DNA of 64,000 nt from Eudorina sp. 2006-703-Eu-15 (Eukaryota; Chlorophyta; Chlorophyceae; Chlamydomonadales; Volvocaceae): assembly GCA_003117195.1 (NCBI GenBank), contig BDSI01000014.1, positions 744,001-808,000 on the forward strand, read 5' to 3'. The notes beneath the pieces were generated by a model that was given only the letters and a program-made list of their open reading frames with translations, did no database searches and was not told where the DNA came from. The position numbers and the translations under genes are program-made. Below, piece by piece: positions 12,098 through 23,310 of the stretch; within the stretch, counting starts at the first letter, position 1, and every line of letters starts with the position of its first letter.

Positions 12098-14691
12098 GTC
12101 GCCGCCGCCGTGTCCGCACCCGCTGCGGAAGCGGTGACCACCGTCGCCGCCGCCGCTGCGGCCACCGTCGCCGCGCTGGGCCCAGCTGCGAGCCCAGACT
12201 CCGTTGCCGTACGCGACGCCTTCGCCGACGCGGCGGCGCCGCCGCTGGCATCTGTCGCCCGTCCCTGACTCGTCTCAGCGTTCAGTTCAAACCCCGGCGA
12301 CAGGCGTGACAAGCCCAGGGCCGGTCGCGGGATCGGCGACAAATCGTCTCCGACGCTGACGCTGACGTCTCCGCTGCAGCTGTCGCCTTCGCTGCTGCCA
12401 TACGCACGCGCGCCGGCGCCCGCCACCGCCGGGCGTTGCGGCGACGGCAGCGCGGAGCGCCCCATGACGTGCAGCTCGTACGGCAGGCCGTGAAGCGCCG
12501 CTTCGCTGTCGTACGTCGACACGGCCATGAGCGACGCGACGGCGTCCGCCGCCGCCGCCGCCACCACCTCCGGCGCCAAGACGATGTGGCTCGGAATGGC
12601 TGCCATGCCAGTGCCGGTGGGGGCGCCAGAGCGTGCCTGATATCGATGGTGCGCTGACACTGTGCGACGATTCCCGTGCGTCTTGTTCTGTAGATCCGGC
12701 ATGGATAAGTTGCGGCGCAAGCCGCCCTTCTGCGCTCCATTCGCCGCATCCAGGTGTGACGGCGGCGACGGCGACGGCGGCTCCGTGTCGTACCCAGCCT
12801 CGGCGTCGGCGTCTTCGGCGATCGGCGCTGTCGCCGCAGCGGCGGCGGCGACGGCGCCGACGATGGCGTCAGCGGCGCCGCCGCCACCGCCGCCGGCGGC
12901 GGCCGCGACGGCGGTGTAGCCGTTGGACGAGCGGGAATGAGCTGTACGACCACTGGAAGGCTCCGCCGAGGGACCGCCCGAGGTACTGACGCCCGCGCTG
13001 CGCTCGCCGCGCTGCGTCACGACTCGCGAGCTGGTGTCTGATTCCGAATCTGCAGTTCATCGTACACAGTACGTCACAGGGTTGAGGTCCCAGATGTACG
13101 ACGACGAATAAGCCCCGGCAAGGCGCAAGGCGGTCAATGCGGGACGGCACTCTCCCGTGGGCCGCGGATCCGCTGTACCGACGTCCCCGACGCCACTCGT
13201 GGCCTGCAGCTTCCGACAAATGACCCGTGGGTCACCCACCGCCTGTTATCCCCATTGCAACGACCCGAATTGGGTCACCCGCCGCCTGTCATCCCCATCG
13301 CCCGGTCATTCCCATACGCACGCCCACTCACTCATCCGCCGCATGGCTGCAGACAGCACGGTTTCGTGCGGCTTGGGCGGGCCCTGCGCGTTGCGCCCGG
13401 GGTCGACGTACGGCCCCCAGATGTTATACGGCACATTGCGCGTGGGCTCCGCGTTCACGGTATACTTCCACGGCCGTGGCGCTGGCCTGTTTTGGCGGAA
13501 GGGCGGCGGGCCGAGGGGAAAGCGAATATTAGGCCCAGAGCGACCACCCAGCACTCGTCGACAAAGGGGCGGAGAGGCGGCTGGCATCTGCACCCTGCCT
13601 AAGCGCAGCCGAAAGCGCTAACGAAAGTGCCGAAAGCTTGGGGCACGGCACATGCTGGGACCGCCGCCGTCAATTCATCCGTCGCCATCTTCCCTGCTGG
13701 GTTCTCAACGGCGTCACAACTACGGTCGCCTCGCACCCTGAATGCCTGCACCGTACCGTGTACGGCATGCAACTGATGCTGTACGGTACTGGTCCAGGGA
13801 GGAGCCGTGCGGGAGGCTGTAACCTCTGGACAGCCCGAGAGCGCGGCCTGCACCCGGACTCGACGAGCGGACGCACACACTCGCTCGCGGGTTCCTCGCT
13901 AAAACACACACGCGCATTAAAAAACGTCCAAAGAGGACGGGAATGGAAGTGGTGGGCACGACGCGCGGGCGACCTGCACTCACCGCTCGTCGCGCGTGAT
14001 GGTGTCGTACTTGACCTGCGGCGGGGCGTTGCTGGGCAGCGGCGCTTCGTCCTCGACGGCGTACGTGAAGCGCCAGGGCTGCCGACCGTTCAGGCGGTTG
14101 CTCAAGGACCCGCTGGAGCCTGCGGCCAGGGGCCAGGGGAAAGGGACCAGGGGCCAGGGCAAGGACGGGGCAGAGTCCAGTGGGGAAGGTGGGTCGACTT
14201 GGCCGGCAGAGACAAACTGCGCTGCAAGCCAGGGCAAGGATTGGGCTGGTCCATTGTACAGGGCTAGGCCGACGGGGGGAATGAGCGCTCGGGCGCATCA
14301 GCGGTAGGGCATGATAGCCCGAGGGGTTGCGGGTCGACATCGCTGTGGAAATGGTGGGGGTAACAGCCCTGAGAACGCCCGGTTGGGGCTGCGTCCCCGG
14401 CCTCCGGCCCCCGACTCACTCTCGCCGCCCACTCGCGACGCCCGCCTCGCCGCGCGTCGTGCGGCCCGCCTCGCCGCCCGCTCCTCGGGCGTCTCGCCGC
14501 CCGCCTCCACCGCGGGCCCATCGCTCTCGTCGGATGCGGAGGAGGGCGCTGAGGAGTAGTAGTTGTAGTACTCCACCCGGGGGACACCTGAGGGGTGAAG
14601 AGGTTGCGGGGCCAGGCCAGGCCAGGTCGAGAGGGCAGCCCAGGCCAAGCCGTGTGAGAGAGCCACAGCCCCAGCCGCCCCAACATTCCGC

Positions 14692-14757
<66 letters not shown>

Positions 14758-17700
14758 GCGCGTGCCGCGCTTCGAACGCATCACACGCATCGCGCAGCCG
14801 ACGCCAAGCCCAGTGCCATCCGATGCCAAGCCCAGGCCGGCCCCTGCGCCCCCAGTCCCTCCCTGCCGAGCCGCTGCCCAGGCCCTGGGGTGTCACAAAC
14901 TGTCAATCCCGGGGGGCCCCCGTCTTCTTCCCCCAGCCGATCATCTTGCCGCCCATCTCTCCACCAACTCACCGGGGGGCCGCCACGGCGGTTGGTTCTG
15001 GTTGGAGGCGCGGGGCTCCCTCTCCTGGTCGCCATCAAAGAGTCCGCTGTCGTACTTGGGGGGCCCGATGCCCGGCCCGACTGCGCGGCCGCGAAACCAG
15101 AGGGTCCCGAGCCAGGGGGGGTTGGCCGTCAGCAACAATAACCCGCCCGCGCCACCAAGGGGTATGGTGTGGGCTGAGGGGGGAAGGGTCACGGCACCGG
15201 CCTGGCTAAACCCGACACGGGCGCACTGAAACAGGGGCCCACTCCGTCACAAGTTCACGCCCACTCGGTCACAACTCACAAGACGCCGTCAGCGCCTTCC
15301 GAAGGCAACCCCATGACGGCGCGCAGGGAGGAGCGGGGAGGGGCAGGGAGGAGCGGGGAGGGGCAGGGAGGAGCGGGGAGGGGCAGGGAGGAGCGGGGAG
15401 GGGCAGGGAGGAGCGGGGAGGAGCAGGGAGGAGCGGGGAGGAGCAGGGAGGAGCGGGGAGGGGCCCAGAAAGGTAGGTGCCCGTGGTCCGCGGTGGCCTC
15501 GGCGCCGTCGCCAAGGCACGCACTGCTGCGGAACGACGCCGCGCGCCTGTCCGGCACCACGTCGCCACACCCGCACCCGTCCGGCCCCACCTGCGGCAAC
15601 CAGCAGCCGCACAATGCCGCGCGGTGGCCTCGGCGAGCCCCACCTGCGGAGGCCCACCCCACGCCTAATACGGTACGCCATCCCCTTCGCCCCCGCACCA
15701 CCGCTGCGGACACCTGGCGGGCGGCAGTCCACGGCACTCACTTCCCGGGGGCCGCCACATGGGGTTGATGGGCGGCTGCTGCGACACCACCTTGGCCATC
15801 GCCTCCATCCGCTTGTTGGGGTCGGAGCCGTCGTACAGCGAACGCGAGGCGGAGAACCACTGGTTGAGGTTGGCTGCGCGGGGCCGGGCCCAGCGGGGCC
15901 GCGCGGGGGGGGGGTTCACGCTTTCACGCTTTCACCATTCGCGGTACCGTACGCACGGTGGTTAGCGGTTGGTCGTTGGCGGTTGTTGGGACGGGAAGCG
16001 AAGTCCGCACGGGTGCAGACTGCATGAGAAGTACAGTTGTGCGATGGCATGCACCCAGCCGCGTGCCAAAAATCCCGCCAGCGCCCCGGCCCCCTCCCGC
16101 CCGACAGGGTGTGTCCGGGTTGTTTCGTTTCTAGCCCCAACCCCCCCTTGCCCGGCTCCCTGCCCTCCCAGGAACCCCAAGCGCCCACCTCCCGCGGGCC
16201 GCCACAGCGGCTGTCCGTGAGCCGCCATGGTCTCCGCCACCTTGGCCATCGCCTCCGCCCGCTTGTCGGGGTCGGAGCCGTCGTACAGGTAGTGCGACAT
16301 GGAGTACCAGTCGCCCACCGCACCTGCGGTTGGGTCGACGGTTGGTGGTTACATACATGAGGGGCATGGGACCGAGTCGGTCGCGAACTCGCGAGCAAGG
16401 CAGGGGAGTTGCCCGGGATATCGGTTTTGAAGGCCACCCAACAATGCGCATTGTGTTTAGCATGGGCTTTACCTTCTTTGTACAACATCCACAAGGTCAC
16501 TGCAAAGTAATAGCACGTAGGCTGTTGATAGCATACTACGTCGACACAGCCCGAACCCGCAGAACCTGGATCGGGATCTGCGCCCCTTCGCACCCCACAG
16601 CCCGCACACCACACATACCTGGGCGCCAAACTATTGGGCGCCACTCGGCCCCTCGCATGTCACGCACTCCTGTTCTGCCTGCCTAAGAAACACACCTGGG
16701 GGCTTCCAGTCCGGGCCCGCATCGCGCGCCATCCTCGCCAGCAGCGCCGCGCGCTTCGCCGGGTCCGTCCCCACGTCGAACAGCGCCGCCGAGGGGCCCA
16801 CCTTGGACCAGTCGGGAACCTCCGGCGGCGGCCGCGCCGGCGCCGCCGGCTTGCGCGGCGTGCTGGCGGCGACGCTGCTGGGCCCTTCACTGGCCCTCGG
16901 CTTGGCCGCCTTTTTCTTTTTCTTTTTCTTCTTCTTCTTCTTCTTCTCGCCGTCTGTGCCCGCTCCCTCGCTGGTGTCGCCCTCGTCGTCGTCCTCGCGG
17001 TCCGTACGGCGCCCAGTCGTGTCGCCGCCGTTCGCATCATCTTCGACGCCGCCGCCGACGGTGCTCTTGGGTGTACGGCCGCCCGAGACGCTGGGTCCGG
17101 ACTGACCCACATCAACCTGGGAGGGTGAGGCGGAAACCGACGCCGAGGGCGCGTTGGACGCGGCGGCGGCGGCGGCCGTCGCCGCCGCCGCGGCCGCCGC
17201 GGCGGCCGCGGCCGCGGCCTCTGCGGCGGCAAGCGCCGCTGCGGTGGCCGCCGCCGCGGCGGCGAGCTCAGCTTCGCTGGGGCCGACTGGCGCCGGTGGC
17301 TCCTTTGGCGGATCGGAGAGCGGCGATGGAGCCTTTGGCGGCCTGGGGACGGCAGACGAGGATGGAGGGGGCCGCTGGCGCATGAGGGAATGAGGATGAA
17401 CCTACCACACGATCGGACGAGCCACAGCGCCGACAGCGCCGCTGTGGGACCTCACAGAGGGATCAGTCCCACGGGTCAGTCCCAAGGATCAGTATTACGC
17501 GTCAGGCCCGTTACGTGTGTTTTTAGTGAGAAACCCACCCGGTATGTGTGTGAGATCCTCGGCGGGTCCCGCAACCAACAAAGGCACTGGACGGATCTGG
17601 CAGTCAACAAAGGCACTGGACGGATCTGGCGGACACTCACTTGACGTCTACAGGTGGTGGCGACGGCGCCTTCGGCTCCGGCGGCGGCGGCGGCGGCGGT

Positions 17701-20700
17701 GACGGCTCCTCCGCCTCCTCAATTTCCGGCTCGCCCGCCGTCGCCGCCGCCGCCGCGGGGTCCGCGCCCTTGGCGCCTTTCTTGCCCTTCTTCTTGCCCT
17801 TGCTCTTGCCCGAGTCCTCCGCCGACGGCTCCGCCACCGCGGGCGCCTCGACGGGCTCCGGCGTCGCCGACGGCGACGGCTCCGCCGCCACGCGACTCGG
17901 CTCCGAGCTGCTGGGCTCACCCGAGAGTCCGGCCCCGTCCGCGCCCGCCCCCTTCTTGCCCTTCTTCTTGCGGCCCTTCTTGCCGCCAGCCGCCTCACCG
18001 CCCTCTCCCTCCGGCTCGCCCTCCGCCGCCGGCTCCTCGCCCTCCGGCGCCGCGGCTGCGCCGTCGCCCTCGCCGCCGTCGTCCCCGCCGGCGCCGCCAT
18101 CATCCGCGCCGTCGCCGTCCCCGGCGCCGGCGGCCTTCTTGCCCTTCCGCCTGCCCTTCTTCTTCTTCTTCTCGCCCTCCTCGCCCTCGCCCGCGCCCTC
18201 TGCCCCGGGATCGCCGTCGCCCTCCTCGCCCTCCTCGCCGCCCTCGCCCTCGCCCTCGCCGGCGTCGCCCTGCTCGCTCCCGCCGCCCCCCTTTTTCTTC
18301 TTCTTCTTCTTCCTCTTCCCGTTGCCCGCCACCACGGCGTCCCCCATGTTCTCCTCATCCATGGCCCCTGCCACCTGGGCCAGCACGTTGCGCTTCTTGA
18401 CGAAGCTGGCCGACTTTTTCATGCCGCCCCTGGGAGGTGCAAGGTGGGAGGCGGGAGGTGGGAGGGGCGGACGCGGCGCCGGAGGGCCCGCAGGCGCGGA
18501 GGCGGGGGCACGCGGGGGAAGCGGGAGGGGGTCTCGTTTCGGAGCGGAGAGATGTGCCAGGGGATTGGTGCACCAGCGCGGGGGAGTACACGGTAGGTAC
18601 GCGGGTGGGCGACAATCCGTGCGACAATCCGTGCGACAGTGCGTCCCGCGCAGCGAGTGGTAGCTCACTTCTTCTTGCCCTTCTTCTTCTTGCCGTCCTT
18701 GCCCTCCTCCTCTTCCTCCTCCTCGCTGCTGTCGTCCCACCAGTCCGGCAGCTCGTCCGAGGGGACCGAGTCGTCGTCGCTCCAGTCGTACTTGCCGATC
18801 TCGAAGTTCTGTCGGCGAGCGGGGGGAAGGAGGGAGGCGGGCCGCCCCGCGGGAGTCGCCTCTTAATAGGTCCGACCGGGGAAGTCGCCTCCGGGGGACT
18901 CGCCCCCGACAGGTCCGCCCGGGTACCGGTGCCGACTGGCCAGTATCCATCGCATTACAGACCTCACCTCGCCCTCGGTCGGGCCTTCCTCTGACTGCCA
19001 ACCGCTAACCGTCAACCGCCAACCGCCACCGGAGCTACCTTTCTCCCGTGTGCTGCCGAGGTGTGCCACAGGCCGGGGGACCCGGGGGCCGCAGGCGGCT
19101 GACAGACACCCCCCGAGCAACGCGAGGCGAGGCTCCGTTCTCGTGTACGTCAAGGGCGTGCCCGTACCGGGCGGCATTGGCGCCGCACGGCGCACCCAGC
19201 ATGCTGCCTCGCAGCGCCTCCTCTCCCCACGCCCCGAAATCACTAATTCGCGGCAGACCCCTGTTCCCCCTCAGCCCCCTGGGCGCTAGAGCCTCTAGGG
19301 GCGCTGGATCCTCCTCAGCGGACTCACCCGCACGTGCCGCATGACGCTGTTAATCCGGGTGCGCTTGAAGACACGCCAGGCGGCCTGTGAGAGGGGTGGC
19401 CGTGGCGGTGGCCGTGGCGGTGGCGCAAGGAATGCAATGTTTGCGTTCGTGTTCATGCAAGAAACAGACCCACTCGGCCGGGCAGGTGTGCTCAGCAACC
19501 CGTCCCAGACCGGCTACCGGGTACGGTACATGGGTGTCAGGTAAGGGAAACCCGTGGTAGGTGTGTGTAGAGGAGAACTGAACCGCGGGAGAACGCCCCC
19601 GACTACCCCTCTTAATCATTACTCCGGTCCCACAGACTAACAGATAGGCCAGAGTCCTATCGTGTTATCCCATGCTAATGTATCCAGGTAGGTGTGCGCG
19701 CGTGTGGCGGGAACAAGGTTGGGACCGCGACCGCGGCATGGACAACCTGCTCGTGCGGCAACGCCGCTGCTGCACCACATCCCCCGGCCCGTCTCCTCGA
19801 CGCATCCGCACCACGAACAGGTGCGGATTCCTCCACTTCCTCCACTTCACTTCCACTTCCTCCACTTCAAGGCGGCGCCAACTGCCACCTCCCCTTCCAA
19901 CCTCCGCTGAGATCCCCTCCTGGCCCCTCCTGGCCCCTCCTGGCACCCCTCCGCCCGACCTGTCGCCGTCCCACGGCCAGCAGCTGCCCCGCGGGTCTGG
20001 GCTCCACGGGTCGGAGACAGCGACCCGCGGGTCGGCGACCCACCTGGATCACCCTGGCCGCCTCGTCCCGCACCGCCCGGCGCTGCTCCTCGGTGATGGC
20101 CGAGTCCAGCCACCGGCTGAAGCCGGGCTGGTTGTGGCCGCCGCGCTTGGCCGCCGCCAGGTTGGGGCGCAGGATGTCGCGCCACGTCAGGTTGGCCCGC
20201 AGCGTGGCTCGGTACCTGCGGGACGAGGGGCGGGGGGGCGGGCGCGGGGGCGCGGGGAGGGGGTGTCAGCACCAGCGGGTGCGCCAATGGGGAGGGGCGA
20301 CTGACTGGCGTCCGCCTCAGAGAGAGGGCCACCGCACGATCCGTTCACAGGTCTCACATATTGCAATCACACGTCTCACATACCGCAAACGCGGCGTATC
20401 TTCGGCACGCACTATCCTTTATGCGCCGGGGGCTGTTGGGTTTCAGTCCGCAGGGGGTCGCGCGAAGTCGCTGATCGCCATTCCACACCCCCTCGTAGGA
20501 AGGTAAGATATGACGACGCGGCGCAAAAGACGCGCCTTGGACCCCAGGCACCGATTCCCAGCGCGCCGCGAGCACCCCACCCGACCTCCCCGGTCCTCGT
20601 ACCTGGTGTACGCCCTCTCGCCGACCTTCCCGTACAGCACCTTGTGGCGCAGCTTCTTCAGACGCCGCACGACCGGGTTTTTCTCGTACGTCTCGTCGTG

Positions 20701-22588
20701 CTCTCGGTGCACGTGCTGCCGCCACCCGCCGCGCGCCTCCTTCTTGCGCGGCGAGCGCGGCGGCGACACGCCCGGCGCCGAGGAGGGCGTCGCATTGACC
20801 GACGGCAGCAGCATCTCCCCCTCCGCCGTCCCCGGCAGCGGCGCGCCGTCACCGGAGCCGCTGACGTCGGGTCCGACCGCGTGGCCGGCCGCGTGGCCGT
20901 GGCCCTTATTCAGTGCCGAGCGCCAATCGCCCCGCGCGGCGCCTCGCCGACGGCCCCTGCGGATCAACACCAAAGATAAACATAAACATCATAGATAAAA
21001 GATGATAAACACCCCTCAAAGCCGGGGTCATCCCGTGCAAAAGCTTGAGCTTGCGCTCTCGGCACAGGTGACCGGGCACCTCCGTTTCCTCCCTTTCCTC
21101 GCTCCGTCATGCACACCGCCGCCATGCACATCGCGTCCTGGTCCCCCCGGTGTGGCCCGCCTGCCCCGGACGTGGAAGCTGGAGGCGCTGGCCACCCGGG
21201 TCCACCACCACCGGGTGTGTGCCAGCCTTTCGCCGACATCGCCACCACCACGGCAAGTCTGCGCTGCGCTGCGGTGCGGTGCGGTGCGGCTGCCCCCCCT
21301 CCTCTGGCCAACTCCGCATTCTGTGGCATCCCGCCTCCCCGCCCCCGGTAGTCCAGATTTCGGTGTCTTACTTCCCCGGCACTTCTGATTCGCACCCGGC
21401 ATTCAGTCAGTCATTCTCTCGACCCCGCCCGGCCCCGTCACCACATTCCCGCCCCCGCCACCACATCCACCAACCCATGCCCGCACCACCACCCCCCGCG
21501 CCCCGCCCCGACCCACAGCTCGAGGTCCTCCAGGCTGGGCAGCTCCACGCCAGCCTCCTGCAGCATATTGACCATCTGCAGACAATACGACAAGTACGGC
21601 AGGTCAGGTGCGGACAGCCGAGTGTCGAGCCGAGCGCTCTTTCAGGTGCTGGGGCCTGGCGGAGTCGAGCCCCGACAGCCGGCCAGGCCGAGAGGGCGAC
21701 AGGATGGCAGTCAGATGCAGCGAGAGGCTCGGGGGATGGTTAGGGAAGGGCGGTAACGGGCAGCACCCAGCAGCTGAGCCAGCTGGGCACCCCGTGGGGC
21801 GGGCAGGAGGGACAGGGACGGTGCGCAGGTGCGCAGGTTGCCCCTGCAGAGACACGCTAGGCAGACAGGGCAACGTTCGGGACGGTGCGCGTCACCGCCC
21901 ATGGGTCCGGCGCATGGTTTAGCTACGGGCAAGGAACTGGTGCAGGTCGTGCCGGGTCAAGCTGGCGGTGGGGGCGGCCGCAGGGCCGTGTCGAGCGGCC
22001 GTGTCGGAACCTGCTCCGTGGGGGAGCGTATCGCTGGCTTGGTGGCAGCGGACCGCCACGGACGGACGCGCGAGGGCGCAACGACTGGCGGCGGCAGCAA
22101 CACCCGAGGGAGGTTTACTTGCCAGAGGGTGGCCAGGGGCAACCCAGGCGCCGAGGTGCAACCCGCGCCCCACGACCTGACCAGTCGGACTGGTTCCCGA
22201 GGTTTCGAGCGGTCGGACTGGGGAGGGCTGTGACAGCATAGGGCCGGGCCGCCTCTGGGTGGGATGGCTGTGAGGTGCTGTCGGGTGGCAAGGTGACCCA
22301 GATGCCAGGAAGGCGGCGACGCGGCGCGGGCTGTGGTGAGGCGGCCGTCCGCCCGTCTCCCCGCTGAGCCGGGGTATGGGGGACAGGCACGGCTGCCGCA
22401 CGGGAACGGGGGACCGACGATGAGACGCGTCTTACCGTCTCGGACTGCAGGAGCCGACGGGTGGCGTCAGCGACCTGAGCCTGGCGCTGTTGCAGCACAT
22501 TGTGCGTGCGCAGTGCGCCAAGGTCCGTGGTGCTGCCGAGAAGCGATATCGAGTGGGCTGCTGCGACCTGACTTTGGAGGTTCGCCAT
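9000..22588 (-). CDS. Giant IQ-motif protein with exon-encoded W-x-P-P-G repeats and long low-complexity tail
   Basis: Sixteen phase-consistent exons give about 2,377 residues: 22588-22436, 21575-21517, 20956-20603, 20215-20044, 19384-19328, 18808-18669, 18429-17641, 17342-16696, 16323-16189, 15873-15742, 15080-14973, 14587-14420, 14119-13984, 13486-13332, 13049-10975 and 10853-9000 (stop TGA). The start ATG at 22588 follows AACCTGATACAAG. An IQ (calmodulin-binding) motif, VIQAAWRVFKRTR, spans exons 4-5 near residues 244-256. Residues 290-575 are acidic, then alternate Lys and Glu/Gly runs. Four degenerate repeats, most with D-x-x-[ST]-D-P-x-K-R and all ending W-[KR]-P-[PA]-G, fill residues about 748-915, one per exon. 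The last 1,300 residues are Ala/Pro/Ser/Gly-rich with poly-Ala tracts. I do not recognise the family. Calmodulin binding through the IQ motif and a structural, possibly ciliary, role are inference. Confidence 0.8.
11990..12115 (-). repeat. GCC trinucleotide tract encoding poly-Ala
   Basis: Inside exon 15 of the IQ-repeat gene a nearly pure run of GCC/GCG codons, broken by a few GTC and GCT/GCA, encodes more than 30 Ala residues. A similar but shorter tract lies at 9640-9692 in exon 16 and at 17155-17265 in exon 8. Confidence 0.85.
14693..14755 (+). repeat. (CAG)21 trinucleotide repeat in an intron
   Basis: Twenty-one uninterrupted CAG units on the plus strand, which is CTG in the transcript of the minus-strand IQ-repeat gene. 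It falls in the intron between exons 11 (15080-14973) and 12 (14587-14420), so it is not translated in the model. Confidence 0.9.
15325..15464. repeat. Purine-rich minisatellite, 20-bp unit, seven copies
   Basis: Seven copies of GAGCGGGGAGGGGCAGGGAG with small G/A changes, in the intron between exons 10 and 11 of the IQ-repeat gene. One strand is almost pure purine, so triplex or G-quadruplex structure is possible. Confidence 0.85.
17570..17631. repeat. Tandem duplication in an intron of the IQ-repeat gene
   Basis: The segment CAACAAAGGCACTGGACGG plus GATCTGGC occurs twice in a row just before the donor side of exon 7 (17641). Copies are identical over about 27 bp. Confidence 0.75.
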
Positions 22589-23310
22589 CTTGTATCAGGT
22601 TGATCCAAAGCGCCGTATGTGGCTCCTCCGGCCCACCGAGTTCTCATAGCCTGCTCCATGGAGCCCAGCTCCTGCACAACGCTGCCCAGCGCATGCTCCT
22701 CCGTATCCTGATTCGGTCGATGTAGGTTTTGTACTGAAATCTTCCAGAGGCAGCCCCGCGGCTCCAAACTATGTGCAAGGACCAGCGCCGGTTGCCACTT
22801 CGAAGAGAGTGTGATACATATTTTGCAAAGTAGGGGGTTCTTAATGATTGCGTACAATAGATGTACAACAATTGCACTGATCAAATGTAGCACGCCGTAA
22901 TAATAGCTTTCTACCTGTCCCAGCTGGTTACAAGGTGGATATCCAAACGCTCCACAGGTTTTTAAACTCTGTAGCTTTACAAGTAAACTATATGGATAGT
23001 GATACATAGCGTTTGATGCCCTCTTGCTGCGCCTTCCCTACCGCTGTAGAGACGAGAGTTTTGTGTCGTACTAGTACTGGGTTGTGGATGCAAACCCTGT
23101 GGCTGAAATTAATAGGATTTTATGTCAGAAACTGTTATCGATTTTCCTGAAATGATAGAGACAGCTCATGCATTCACGTGTCGAAAGTGACCTCGTTGAC
23201 CAGCCAGGTTTCATTTGTGTAGCTGGTACAAATTAGTCCAGAATTTCGACATGTCCCTCCAAGCAAATTCCTGTGCGTTTCTTAGAGCTCAGTGAAAGAA
23301 CTCGAACTAC
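22589..23310. promoter_or_regulatory. Shared upstream region of two divergent genes
   Basis: These 722 bp separate the start codon of the minus-strand IQ-repeat gene from that of the plus-strand coiled-coil gene. The stretch is AT-richer than either gene and holds no exon I can support. Both promoters must lie here or within the 5' UTRs, so a bidirectional promoter is plausible. I saw no clear TATA box or repeated element. Confidence 0.5.

Noticed and set aside
15325..15464. CRISPR-like regularity
   Set aside because: Units abut with no unique spacers; this is a minisatellite, and the host is eukaryotic.
17641..18663. Plus-strand open frame of 340 codons rich in Ser and Pro
   Set aside because: Antisense of the Lys/Glu/Gly-rich exon 7 of the IQ gene. 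The minus frame has matching splice sites at 18429 and 17641.
21915..21960. Possible extra exon of the IQ gene (LTRHDLHQFLAR)
   Set aside because: It has an acceptor-like CAG but only a poor donor, and its frame does not fit. Exon 1 joins the exon at 21575 in phase 0 without it.
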